DNA of 33,422 bases from Branchiostoma floridae (GCF_000003815.2 NW_023365703.1:357166-390587), one strand, 5' to 3'. Counted from the stretch's first letter, positions 12,245-22,844 are shown. Notes: a model not told the origin generated them from the letters alone. Translations and numbers: made by a program.

Positions 12245-12341
12245 GTAAGTTTCTTTTTTTGTGTGTGTACTTGTGTGTTTTTAGATTGCACTGGAACTCG
12301 ATAAGTGTATGACTTTGTATGTATGTATGCATATAAGCATA

Positions 12342-15137
12342 TTAGCCATCCAACAAACGAGTGGGGTCCCATTGGATCCCTTGCGTAAATTTTCAAGTAA
12401 CATTTGAACATTTTTGCTCTGAAGAAAGAAATCTCCTTTCGTGGCTTTGTTAGTCAGCATTTGATATACCCTTTACTAAGTTTTTACGGAGATTGGTAAA
12501 AGACTGTGGAAATTATAGATTAAAGTCTGTGCTCAGTCCGTCTGGGGTCCAAATAGACCCCAGCAAAATGTGCATTTTTTGAAACACACCTAAAGTACTT
12601 ATCGTACGACCACCAAATTTTCAGAGGATAATACACATGTGATAGAGTCGATTCCGAGACACCGTGTTGGTTTTTTGATGATATTTGTAATATTTTCTAA
12701 TCATTGTCAAAATTTCAAACAATCAGGAAGCGGCATCAACAAGAATGAAAAGCTGCAACATTAGTTTAATCCACGTCAAATTAGCCAGAAATTTGACACA
12801 GTTTAGCGTGGTTTGTCATCTGTCAAATCGCACAAGTTCGGCATCAAAGGAGGCATTTGGCCGTCCTTTCCCCTGGTATTGGTAAATTGTAGACTGAAAA
12901 GCAGTTTTATATGATGGAGGAGCAATATTACTCACGAAATCAGAAAAACTCTGGAGGAAAACACCATAAGAATGGACTTGTGTAGCATTTTTTCCAACAC
13001 GGCCTACTCAAGACGGGGAGAGTCTATTCTGCAGGTAGGGGGGAAGTTTATTTGGAGTACTTTAAACCAATTCAAAATGGCAAGGGATATGGCATTTTAC
13101 AAGAGTTACACAATATTAATATACTGTAATAGTTAGACTTCTATCTTCTAACTTCTATCAGTAAACGTTGAAATGTAGATAGTTAGCCATGCTGTGTCCC
13201 CCTATTCAACCAACTCTTCTGGGAGCCCGTTTCGCAACAGCGCCCGCCATGCTTTCTGCACGTTGGAAGTTTTGATAATAAGACTAAATCCACCAGAGGG
13301 GATTTGATCTTAACTTTGCATCTTTGGAGGAACAATAAAGGCTGTATGTGGCCCTGTTGGCTGACTGGCGTTTCTAATCATTGCACTGGCCACAAAAGTG
13401 CTGGAGAAGGTTCGTGTTTCAGTTTAAAACATGTGCACGTAGAAATATGGGAGAGGGCGGCCGTTCCGTCTCTGTACTTTGTGTTTCTGTCCGTCATGCG
13501 GTAGAATTTAGGTCGTTTCTGCAAAACTTCTAGATTTGATTGATAGGGAAGCCGCTAGATTAGGGACATATGATGTTCGTTTATGAGGGTAATGTTACGG
13601 GCAGAACTTCCCTGGTGTCGGGCGTCGCAAGCCCACTCCCAGTGGGGAGCCAGCGCTGGCTATTTTTGGTTGTGATTAACAGCGGGTTCTTTCACGGTCC
13701 ACTTATCCAAATACCTAAGATTCGAAAAAATGGTTCGTCTTTCGAAATATAATCTTTGTGGTGTTACTATTTTAGAAGGTATTGGAAATGTTGTTCCCCA
13801 TGCCATGAATATTTAGAATGTTTCAGAAAAATGCTAAGACATTTAAAAAGTGTCAACAAATTTCGAAATCCTCAGAAACCATGTAATGCACATTAGAAAT
13901 AGATACAAAATTTCAAATGAAATGTAAACAATGGCAACAAACATCCGCGCGGTGACTTGGAATCGACTCTACTAAATCATAAAAAAATTCTATGTGTAAT
14001 CTTTATCTAATGTCACGAAATTATAACGCTATTTAGCTAATAAAGGCGGTCCTTATGGGTTTTTCCAATGGCGTCATGGTATAAGAATAGATAAAAGTGA
14101 AACGTTTTGAAAGAGATCACACAAAAATTTCTATATTTACAATAATTTTCAAACATCTGCAGGATTCTTTCACTTTTATTAGAAATATTTACCAAAAAAT
14201 GGCAAACCTTGCCAAATGGTAGAATTTATTGGCCCATAAAAGTTAGCCCCTTTTGTCTGCCTGGTATATTTTTAGATTTCACTGATGGGCACTGGTGGGT
14301 TCTTTGTGGTAGGCCATTGACATGACACCCAACCATATTTTGCAAGGATGTGTAAATTGCTTTCTTCCTACCCCACTGACCCAATATTACAAAATAGGCA
14401 AATANNNNNNNNNNNNNNNNNNNNNNNNNNNNNNNNNNNNNNNNNNNNNNNNNNNNNNNNNNNNNNNNNNNNNNNNNNNNNNNNNNNNNNNNNNNNNNNN
14501 NNNNTGCTGTTACCATTGTTTACAAACTGTTCTGTTCCACACCGTGAATATTTCAAAGGTTTTACAGACCGGAGAAATATGTTCAAATAAGTTAAAATAG
14601 CATTCAAAATATGTCCAAAGTATAAAATCTCCTGGACATATAATTGAAAACAATTGAAAGAAATGTAAATGATGACAATGGCAACCCTCGCAGTGATTTG
14701 GAATCGACTCAAAGTGTGGTTTACCAAGAAAACAAAAATCTACTTGTGGTTTACCAAGATGATACTGAAAGAATTATATCAACTCATTTCATTGACTTAA
14801 AATTTTTGCTAACAACAATCTGTGATAAATTACCAAGTTAAGTAGCTTTAGTCTTTCATGGGTGAGTTATGTGGCATAACAGTTGTCCAGGGCCTCAAAA
14901 TTACCCATTTTTGGGCAGAATAGATTTTGATAGTTTGCATAAAATATAATGAGCTGGAATTAGCAATGCCTCTACACGTCAAAATATTTCTCTTACATTG
15001 ACAAAGCAATGTATGTATGTACAATGATCACCGATAAGAAATGTAAATGAGATTTTCTTGAACAGTCATTTTGGGGTCCGTTTGGACCCCACTCGGTCAT
15101 TTTAGTCGCAAAGAAAGGACGGGTGTTTTAGGTTTAA
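12342..15137. mobile_element. Decayed TTAA-type (piggyBac-like) DNA element in intron 1
   Basis: The right end is GGGGTCCGTTTGGACCCC followed by ACTCG and, 40 bases on, a terminal TTAA (15134-15137). The left end carries the inverted match CGAGTGGGGTCCC (12358-12370), 15 bases inside a degenerate TTAG (12342). The right 65 bases, reverse complemented, align without gaps to 21308-21372 at about 72 percent, so this is a real repeat-family terminus. A further TGGGGTCCAAATAGACCCCA (12543-12562) may be a nested end. No transposase frame was found. Inside, 13800-13975 and 14540-14712 are diverged direct repeats, both reaching a TTGGAATCGACTC block. Confidence 0.55.
14405..14504. other. Assembly gap (100 N)
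   Basis: Default-size gap inside the intron 1 element; the element length given is therefore approximate. Confidence 0.99.
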
Positions 15138-15539
15138 CGCATAAATATTCAGTCGATTTTCTAATTAACTAATTACATATTTTTCACATTGGTCGATCGA
15201 CAATTGCGAGTTGAAGGGCATTCCACTTCTGAATGGATTTTTATTTACTAAGATGGTATTTTTGAAACAAATGCAACTGACTTTTCGTTATCTCATCTAT
15301 CTGTTCCATAATAATCATTTTCTATATCCAAATACCCCCATACAGACCCTCATGTTTATGATTTTTTTCTTGAATATCCGACTTTTGTCATTCTTTTTCT
15401 TAATTGCTTTGGAACTCACTAGACAGAAGGTAGTACCTTTTGGTAACAGTGCCACATACAAAGTACAAACAGATGATAATGATCTAACTTTCCCGACTGA
15501 AGTGTCTATTCTATGCACTACTGGGCAAAGCCCCTTTTA
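15138..15539. other. Intronic, nothing recognised
   Basis: AT-rich spacer between the TTAA-type element and the 3' end of the antisense LINE. A plus-strand open frame (15211-15540) has no family resemblance and is best ignored. Confidence 0.55.
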
Positions 15540-15691
15540 GGGGCATCCCGCCCAGGTGAGGAAAACGAGGTGCACGGCATTAGTGCGACCGGTGGTGGTG
15601 GTGGTGCTCCGAAACAAAAAAATAGTGTGTGCATCAAAAAGTAACAGCAAAACAAAAAAGGTGAGGTAATGGCCGCACTAATGGTATGTAT

Positions 15692-16048
15692 CTACATGTG
15701 GGGGACGGGGAGGCCCATGTGTTGGGCCAGCCCCGTCTTGAAGGTTGTCAGTGATGGAGATGTGACAAGCTGTAATGGTAGGCTGTTCCATTGTGGTATT
15801 GTTCTGGGGAAGTAACTAAATCTATAAGTGTCTGTTCTGCATAAAAATGTAATGTATCTATGTTGATGGCCTCTGGTGGGGTTCTTGTTCATTACAATAT
15901 AATCATTGATGGGAATGGCTACCAAAGCATTGATGGCCTTGTATAGGAGGGTCAGTCGAGCCTGTTGCCTTCTTTCCCTGAGAGTGGGCCATCCCAAGTT
16001 AGTCTTGAGTTGGGATACACTGGTAGTGGTTCTGTAATCATTGGTCAC
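15692..16048 (-). pseudogene. LINE C-terminal region downstream of RT
   Basis: The frame holds LGWPTLRERRQQARLTLLYK and a closing PQWNSLPLQLV. This tail follows the thumb in CR1/L2-type reverse transcriptases. It is joined to the RT part by a one-base shift at about 16052 within RAA(R)YVTNDY. It ends at the natural stop of the LINE frame. Confidence 0.82.
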
Positions 16049-16052
16049 ATAT

Positions 16053-17329
16053 CTAAGCTGCTCTGTTCTGTACTGCTTCGATCTTATCTTCTAAAACATT
16101 GGACTGTGCGTATTGACGTCTACATGGATCCCAGACTGTAGAAGCGTATTCCAGTTTGGGTCTTACTAAGCTAGTGTATGCCTTTGATCTTACCTGTCTG
16201 TTAACTCCACTTATGTTCCGCTTGAGAAATCCCAGTGTGCTATTTGCCCTGGCTGTGCTGTTGTTGATGTGAGATGTCCATTTGAGATCATGTGAGAGAA
16301 TGATCCCCTGGTAAGGGTGCTGGGTAGTCACTTCTAGAGGTTCTGTAAACATTGTGTACATGTACAGTGATCTGTGTTTGGATTTAAGCACATGAATGAT
16401 ACAACACTTTTTTTACATTGAATTTAAGCTGCCATTAATCTGACCAAGCACATAGTCTGTCTAGGTCTTTTTGAAGGTCTTGTTGGTCTTCTTCTGAATC
16501 TATGGGTCGATAGATAAGACAATCATCTGCGAAAAGCCGTAGTTGTGAGGAGATATCTTGATCTATGCCATTAATATAGATTAAAAAAAGAAGGGGTCCC
16601 AGAACGGTGCCCTGAGGTACGCCCGATTTTACTCTGGTTGGCGTGGATAATTCTCCGTCTACCATTACACTTCGATTCCTATCTATTAACCATGATTTAA
16701 TCCATTTGAGGTTATCCCCCGAATACCGTAATAGTGAAGTTTGTTAATGAGTCGATTATAAGGGACACTATCAAAGGCTTTGGAAAAATCTAATATAGCT
16801 AAGTCCACTTGTTTGCCTTTATCAAACCATGCTGTCAGGTCATGCAGGGTACATATTAACTGAGACTCACACGAATGCCGAGCCCTAAAGCCATGTTGGG
16901 TAGGGAGGAGTATGCTCTGACTATCAAGGTGTTTCATGGTGACTGAATATAAGATATGTTCTAGAAGTTTACAGCAAACGCTGGTAAGTGAGACTGGCAT
17001 ATAGTTAGCAGGCTCACTCCTATCGCCTTTCTTGTAGATTGGGTGTACATACGCTCCCACCAATCATCTGGGACATTGCCTTTCGCTAAAGATTGATTGA
17101 AAATAGTTTGCAGAATTGGGGAGATTTCCTTAGCATAATCTTTAAGTATTCTACATGGTATAGCGTCGGGTCCAGATGCTTTCCAAGGGTTGATGCCCTC
17201 GAGAAGTTTACGGACTCCTTCAAGCGTGACCACTACCTGCGGCATGTCAGGGTGAGGGCTAGGTCCTAGGTCTGGTATTGATGTTAAGTCTTCATCTGTG
17301 AATACTGACTCGTATTCCTTGTTCAACAC
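16053..17329 (-). pseudogene. LINE reverse transcriptase domain, frameshifted
   Basis: Recognisable RT blocks in order: WKASGPDAIPCRILKDYA, then HPIYKKGD with PVSLTS, then QHGFRARHSCESQL, then LDFSKAFDSVPYNRL, then SGVPQGTVLGPLLFLIYING, then the catalytic LRLFADDCLIY box, then a thumb segment with LGFLKRNI and SLVRPKLEYASTVWDP. The blocks sit in three different frames (17329-16961, 17063-16686, 16665-16435, 16391-16053), so there are shifts between them. The catalytic aspartates (AFD and FADD) remain, but the protein cannot be made whole from this copy. Confidence 0.9.
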
Positions 17330-17398
17330 TTCTGCTTTAAGTTTGCTGTCAGATATAAGGTTGTTGTTGTGGTTTAGGGGTGCAATCCCGGTTTCCGT

Positions 17399-18525
17399 TT
17401 ATTTTCTACCTTTAATATAATTCCAAAATTTCTTAGGTTCATCTAGTACATTTTCCATGATTTCATCAAGATATCGATTATGAGCCATTTTGATCCTTTG
17501 TTTTACTTCTCTGCGTAGACGTTTGAACTTATGCCAGTCGTACTCGCTCCGTGACTCTTTAGCTTTCTTGTACTGCTTTTTCTTTTTTGCTCTTTTTAGT
17601 GGTACTGTGATACACGGGCAATGATGTTTACCAGATATCTTTTTCTGAGGTACATGTTTAACCATTAACTGCTTAAGACACTTTGTGAAATATGTCCAGG
17701 TTTGTTCCACACTAAAGTTAGATGGCGTTCTATCTTGAAAATGTTTGTCCAAGTCTTGTAGATCCTCTGAGAAAGATGTTTTATCTACCTTTTTGTATAG
17801 ATTTACTATACGTGGTTTCTTTTTGTTTAACTTAATGTGAGTTTTCATTTTCACAGAGACTGCCTCATGGTCACTGATGCCAGGAATAATGTTGGTTTGT
17901 TCTACTAGCTCTGGGTTTGACATTAGGGCAAGATCTTATATGTTTTCCCCTCTAGTCGGTGTGTGGATAATCTGGGTTAAGTCTGATTCTTGTATGTTTT
18001 CAACAAATTTCTGGTTTGTTGACATACCATATTGTGGCGATGGGTTAATGGATACAGGAACTGTATCCCAGCTTATGTTAGGTAGGTTAAAGTCTCCGAA
18101 TACTGCTACATTTGGGGTTGCTGATTTTGCTGTTACATTACTTACGGACTGAGTAAGTGATTCCATGTATTCTGTCCCAGAGCTGGGAGGTCTATATGCT
18201 GATCCAATACACAAAGGTCGGTATCCCACCTGTTGAATGGTTGCCCAAACTATTTCAGTCTCTGACTGATCATAAATTGGGGTTGAGATTAAGTTGGTTT
18301 TAACTGCTACAAATACTCCTCCACCATGACTATTACGGTCTTTGCGGTATACATCATAGTCGTCTGGGAATGTTTCTCCATTTGCAGTTTCTTCATCTAG
18401 ATAAGATTCACTACCACAAATAACATCTGGCTGCTCAGTGTCAATCAGTGCCCTGAACTGGGCATTCTTATCCCCTCCTCGTATGCTCCTACAGTTGAGG
18501 GATAAAATGTGGATATTGTAGAAGG
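17399..18525 (-). pseudogene. LINE apurinic-type endonuclease domain, two nonsense codons
   Basis: The frame begins at NIHILSLNCRSIR (about 18517). It continues through DVICGSESYLD, YRKDRNSHGGGVFVAV, IVWATI, SAYRPPSS, the VFGDFNLPNISWD box and ISDHEAV, the expected order of motifs in an APE endonuclease of a LINE. One TAA interrupts it at 17936-17938, and another TAA at 17399-17401 separates it from the RT frame, which is in the same phase. A Lys-rich linker (KRAKKKKQYKKAKESRSEYD region) joins endonuclease to RT. Confidence 0.88.
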
Positions 18526-18616
18526 CTTTCTTACCTTTGTGGTGGTTCTGGGGTAGGCAGGGGGAAGAGGTTGAGGTAGGGTTGAATACTGGAGAGTGGG
18601 TGGGGGTGGATCTAAC

Positions 18617-18897
18617 TCAGGACCAGAATTTGGAGCCTGGACTGAGCCCTGTAGGTAGATCAGGTAAAATGTGTGAGTTTAGATTAGTGTTATCGTCCAT
18701 GTCTGACAGGGGACTATAGAATGATCCCTCTGCCCCATGGATCCATGTATTGTCTCCAAAAAAGCTTGATGTGAAGCTTGGCATGCCACAACAGTTACAA
18801 ATCCATGAACAAGATGAATTTTGGTAGGTCCTATACATCTTATCGGTAATTCACAGCATTTAATGTGTATCCATTTGATTACATAATCACATTGCAT
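18617..18897 (-). pseudogene. LINE zinc-finger (PHD-like) segment, frameshifted
   Basis: Two overlapping minus frames carry CDYVIKWIHIKC and then MYRTYQNSSCSWICNCCG. Together they have the spacing C-x6-7-W-x-H-x-x-C ... SSCSWIC-x-C, like the end of a PHD-type finger found at the N-terminus of some CR1/L2-type LINE proteins. A shift lies near 18835. Upstream cysteines would fall in the N gap. Confidence 0.6.
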
Positions 18898-18939
18898 CGC
18901 CCTATGGTTGGTAGCGACAGCGCGCCCACACTACCCACA

Positions 18940-19039
18940 NNNNNNNNNNNNNNNNNNNNNNNNNNNNNNNNNNNNNNNNNNNNNNNNNNNNNNNNNNNNN
19001 NNNNNNNNNNNNNNNNNNNNNNNNNNNNNNNNNNNNNNN
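18940..19039. other. Assembly gap (100 N)
   Basis: Default-size gap within the LINE N-terminal coding region. Confidence 0.99.
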
Positions 19040-19427
19040 TATCACCTGCCATCATAAGGAGGGCAAACACGAAGCCAGTTGGTCCCCTGAACCCCAGTGG
19101 TACCGGTGCTGTTCGCCGTCCACTCAGCTTGGGGTTCAGGGGATATAACAATGTGGATATACCCAGCCCCAGAAGGCTTGGGGAATGTGGCATTATCATA
19201 CCTCTGCTAAGAAATAAGTTTGTACCTCCATCGTGTACAGCCGGGTGTGTGTTCCTGGCTGCGTAGATGAGCTCTAGTTTAGAGCAAGTAAAGTGTCTGT
19301 AAAACACGAGAGTGAATGCGGCACAGGACAGCAGTAAAGAGGAGCCAACATGGCCGCCGCTACGCGGTCGTGTCGTCATGGCTATGTCGCTATGAAACTC
19401 GTCTAAAAATCTACCCGTACATATCAA
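19040..19427 (-). pseudogene. Probable 5' part of the LINE frame
   Basis: One open minus frame runs from 19427 to the gap with FTCSKLELIYAARNT and HPAVHDGGTNLFLSRG followed by a Pro/Arg/Gly-rich stretch. It is continuous with the LINE in strand and position. I infer it is the element's N-terminal coding part or 5' leader, as it matches no host domain I know. Its start region contains CCAACATGGCCGCC on the plus strand. Confidence 0.5.
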
Positions 19428-19430
19428 AAT

Positions 19431-19678
19431 GTCGGTAAAGCGTCTGTAGGCTTAGTTGTATAGAAAGGTTGACTGTATGTATGTGGTGAAATATCGGTAT
19501 GAAAGCACTGAAAAATGTGAAAAATGAGTGAATATTCACGGAGTACCGGTACACCACCACCTTCCTCTTGCCGTGACCTCTGACCTTATTATAAAACAAT
19601 GCTAGGTAAAGTGAGAATTTTTTTTATTATTATTGGGTGGGCCGACTACTCACTCTAAGCAACCAAGGGCTGAATTGT
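19431..19678. other. Intronic spacer, nothing recognised
   Basis: Short spacer between the LINE 5' end and a SINE. Confidence 0.5.
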
Positions 19679-20053
19679 GAGGAGCTTACAATAGGCGGGG
19701 CTAAATCGCAAGGGTCTGGAGCGAGCTGCCATTCGACGCCACACAGGTGACCTCAATACGACACTAATGTACTGTAGGTTTTGAACCACTCACACCGCAC
19801 CATCGTACGTGTGGCGGTTTTTTTAACGTGTCTGGGGTATGGCTCTCCCCAGACACGGGACCTCCATTTAACGTCCTATCCGAGAGACGGCCCTACCCGA
19901 AGGTAAGTACTCATTTTTCCTGAGTAAAGTAAGGAAAGGCGTGTAAAGTGCCTTTCCCCAGGGCACAAGATCGGTAACACGACATCCGGATTCGAACCCG
20001 CGACCTCTCGGTCACGGGTCGAACACGCCGCCGCTGTGCTACGCGGTCCCACC
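19679..20053 (-). mobile_element. tRNA-derived SINE, full length
   Basis: On the minus strand the head at ~20053-19985 has an A box TAGCACAGCGG and a perfect B box GGTTCGAATCC. The body follows with GGGGAAAGGCACTTTACACG and ends near GCTCC (19681). 32658-33050 is a second copy of the same family along its whole length. The body contains a perfect hairpin, GTGTCTGGGG / CCCCAGACAC (19829-19857). It is likely the amphioxus SINE family; the family name is not assigned from sequence alone. Confidence 0.88.
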
Positions 20054-20634
20054 AGAAATGTCATGTAAAGTGTCACAACGCCATCGGCACACGTGTACGG
20101 AACTCGAGACCTCTAGGACCTCTAACACTCTACCGGTTACTCGCATACAAGGCACATGACACTTTATCGCATATGGAATTAGGAATAAGCTTAACAGTAC
20201 AGTAAATAAATAATCTTTTCTTAGTGTTCTCTTGTTTTAAGTTGTCAGCTTTTTATGCATTTTTTTCGGATCTATTTACGCACTTTCCTTTGGGACCTTG
20301 TGGATACATTTATATATGTAAAAAAATCTGAATGCCTTATTTTGATATGGTATATCTTAGTATTTAGAGAACAAAAATTGACACTTATGTCACAGTAATC
20401 TGTGTAATATTTATTTTGCTTGATTAAGCTTGGAGAGAATACATGTTATAAGGGTTCCTGGTCCTAATGCCGTATTATGAAACCTAATAGTAGACGCATG
20501 TGTTTTGCTACATTGCATATTGCGTCTGTATTCGATTGATCAGTGAATGTGTCTGCAATGCCTGAGTTGTTGGGTGGTTTTCAACGACACATTGACCTAA
20601 CTTTTTTTTTTATTATGTCCCTATTTTCTTTCAG
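20054..20634. other. End of intron 1, polypyrimidine tract and acceptor
   Basis: AT-rich intronic sequence closing with a long T tract and CTTTCAG at 20628-20634, the acceptor for the transmembrane exon. Confidence 0.7.
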
Positions 20635-20747
20635 ATTGCACATATGGCTCGGTTGTCATTGCTGTTACAATAGTCACCTTGTTGTTTGCATCGGGCTTTT
20701 TCGGAATCTGGCTATACTTTAACATCAATAGTCGGGAAGTTCAAGAG
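20635..20747 (+). CDS. Lectin receptor exon 2: transmembrane helix
   Basis: Spliced to exon 1 in phase 1, it encodes residues 282-319. About 24 hydrophobic residues (roughly 287-310, starting VVIAVTIVTLLFASGFFGIW) form one membrane span. Cysteines at 281 and 283 just inside the membrane could be palmitoylated. Because the protein has no signal peptide and the lectin modules follow the helix, the orientation is type II (N-terminus in the cytosol). The exon is 113 bases and ends GAG/GTAAAT in phase 0. It starts after a strong T-rich acceptor. Confidence 0.88.
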
Positions 20748-20953
20748 GTAAATTAACCTTATTTGTTCCATTTCAAGCTGCAACATACTCGTAAACGTTG
20801 AAATGTATGTTTGTTCCATGTGCGACTTGATATATACATATTACAGGGCTTTGTTCATTGTTTAGCTTGACACGATGAAGGGAACAAGCCGTAATTACTT
20901 TTGACACCATTTCCGGTCACTGTATGTACTAAAAAAAAAACATCTATCCCCAG

Positions 20954-21155
20954 AAGACCCAAGCTGCTGAATCAGATGCAACATCCACTGTCAAGCCTGC
21001 TTTGGACAATACCTACACGAATGGTCACCTTGTTTTGGACACAAACTACACTGATGGTAATTCTGCACTGAACACTGCCTACACCCATGGTCAGCCTTTC
21101 TCGGACACTACCTACACCAATGGTCACCTTGCTGCAAACACCACCGACATCCCTG
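20954..21155 (+). CDS. Lectin receptor exon 3: extracellular stalk of 11-residue repeats
   Basis: Encodes residues 320-386. After a short Ala/Asp/Ser-rich start it consists of 11-residue repeats of the form LDxTYTNGHLx, encoded by tandem 33-base units at 21002, 21035, 21068, 21101 and 21134. N-glycosylation sequons occur at NYT and NTT, so a glycosylated flexible stalk between membrane and lectin head is likely. The donor CTG/GTAACC lies at base 22 of unit 5 and leaves phase 1. The same position in unit 2 reads ATG/GTAATT (exon end 21056), a second donor in the same phase. If neither donor is used, the frame ends at TAA 21236-21238. The acceptor is a CAGAAG doublet. Confidence 0.8.
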
Positions 21156-21166
21156 GTAACCATTTT
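21002..21166 (+). repeat. Coding 33-bp minisatellite (stalk repeats)
   Basis: Five units of 33 bases without indels. The common core is ACNACCTACACCNATGGTCACC, as seen in units 1 and 4; the fifth unit is the most diverged and is cut by the splice donor. Confidence 0.85.
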
Positions 21167-21307
21167 GTACCGTTTTCCTACAGAGCGAAACCGGTCGTCG
21201 TTATATACTCCGATGGTCCCTCTGCTTTTCCACGTTAAGTTTTTTTCAGGATTTAAGTTATTGTGGGCGTCATCAAAACACCTGTCAGCCAATCAGTAAA
21301 GACGCGT

Positions 21308-22342
21308 TTAACCCTCAAACCAGCGTAGCTTTTTTGCGACTAATCTTATCGTATGGGGTCAAAACTGGCCCCATAATGTTTTGTAGAAATACCTTTTTCT
21401 TCTGGAACTCTTTTTGCATATATGTAGAGTTTCATTAATCTATGTGGGACATTTGGCATGATAAGGTGTGGATGATTCCAGGTCAGTATCATATTTCATG
21501 CAAAGATCATAAGGACCACATTTTGCACTAACCCTTTTTAGACAGGGAATGAGGTTTTTGATGCCAATATCAACTCAAATGCTCCTAAGCGGCTTACGTT
21601 AGGGACACCAAACCTGGTCTTTTTTTATAAAATGCTGAAAGCAAGCATTTTAAGTGAATGAAATAAGTTCGTCATGTTCAAGTTGCCATGACAACGGAAC
21701 TCGGGCATGCGCATTCCATACAAAATTTGCTAATTTAGGTCTAAACAATACCGTTTTAGGGTTTTCTTGGCAAACACTTGTTTGTGACATTTTCTAAAAA
21801 GGCATATCATTAAGATTTATGAACAATGCTATCATCACAACGTTCCGCGACGACAAAGACTGATCTGCCGAAAACACGTAAAACCATCATCTTCTTGCTG
21901 CGGCAACAACTATTTCGTCCGAATGCATGACCGACATATTGAACATTCGAAAACGTGCTGTGCGCTTATTGGCTCGTGTATAAATAAGGAGAAGCTAAAT
22001 AACATTTATAGACAGACAGCCAAGTGCTGAATCTGGGCACCTGAAAGGTGTTCTTTTTCTTGGGCATTGCCAGTGTTAGTTTTGCCTTAAGTGGAGTGGA
22101 TGTTTTGATGTAAGTTGAGTGGATGTGCGCAGGCACGGTGGGGAGAAACAGGAATTTCCGAGAGCTTTGAGATTTTCCTGAATTTTAACGTATGTTCACT
22201 AGTTTATCTTTGTTTTTACTGTCAGTTTACAATTTGGATAGTGCTTGAATATTTTGGTAACCTATAATACCGATGGACAGTCATTTTATTCGTATTTGCA
22301 CACACCATTCGTCAGTTTCTAAACGAAGTTTGCGAGGGTTAT
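21308..22342. mobile_element. TTAA-type element remnants in intron 3
   Basis: The left terminus TTAACCCTCAAACC...GGGGTCAAAACTGGCCCC (21308-21372) aligns ungapped with the reverse complement of 15073-15137. A possible opposite end is GAGGGTTATTTTTGACCCC (22334-22352), but it lacks the subterminal blocks, so the right boundary is weak. Inside, 21585-21700 carries the ordered blocks CGGCTTACGTTA, CACCAAAC and GTTGCCATGACAAC shared with the intron 5 repeats. No transposase seen. Confidence 0.4.
21966..21986 (+). promoter_or_regulatory. TATA-like box within intron 3
   Basis: ATTGG (inverted CCAAT) is followed by TATAAATAAGG at 21979. It could be a transposon promoter or an alternative start for a transcript containing only the lectin exons. 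Nothing in the sequence decides this. Confidence 0.2.
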
Positions 22343-22527
22343 TTTTGACCCCCCCTTCCGCCGCTGTCCTAAAATTTACGATACTAAAGGAATTACAAAA
22401 AGTGTGGCAATTAAAATTATTGCCATGGCGACGGTGTTATTGTTTATAAGTAAAAAAATTGTTGTTATTAATGGATTTTCATAGTTGTATTTCATTCGCC
22501 TGACGATTAATGTTCAGAGGACATTTG

Positions 22528-22844
22528 TTTATTTATTTATTATTTATTATTTATTATTTATTTATCATTCATTTATCATTTATTTATTTATTATTTATTT
22601 ACTATTTATTTACTATTTATTTACTATTTATTTATTTATTATTTATTTATTATGTATTTATTATTTATTCATAATTTATTTATTTATCATTTAGTTATTT
22701 TTATTTATTATTTATTATTTATTTATTATTTATTTATTATTTATTTATTATTTATTTATTATTTATTTATTATTTATTTATTATTTATTTATTATTTATT
22801 TATTATTTATTTATTATTTATTTATTATTTATTTATTATTTATT
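22528..22844. repeat. TTTA/TTA minisatellite, 11-bp period
   Basis: Irregular TTTA/TTATT repeats turn into near-perfect tandem TTTATTTATTA (11 bases) from ~22700 and run into the gap. Reading frames through it are artefacts. Confidence 0.92.

Larger units (their letters stand above)
15540..19430 (-). mobile_element. CR1-group non-LTR retrotransposon (LINE), near full length, decayed
   Basis: Read on the minus strand it shows, in order, an N-terminal segment (19427-19040), an N gap, a Cys/His zinc-finger-like part (18897-18617), an APE-type endonuclease (18525-17399), a reverse transcriptase with FADD box (17329-16053), and a C-terminal region of the RAA...WPTLRERR type (16048-15692) ending in a 3' UTR near 15540. 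Coding is broken by at least two nonsense codons (17936-17938 and 17399-17401) and shifts near 17045, 16690, 16410 and 16052, so it cannot move by itself. It lies antisense inside intron 1 of the receptor gene. Assignment to CR1/L2/Rex1-like clades is by motif style; the exact clade needs a tree. Confidence 0.88.

Noticed and set aside
12245-12312. Continuation of the exon 1 frame beyond 12244
   Set aside because: GTAAGT at 12245 is a strong donor and the following transmembrane exon fits in phase; the extra residues have no counterpart.
15211-15540. 109-residue plus-strand frame in intron 1
   Set aside because: Hydrophobic low-information frame with no homology, next to the LINE 3' end; treated as chance.
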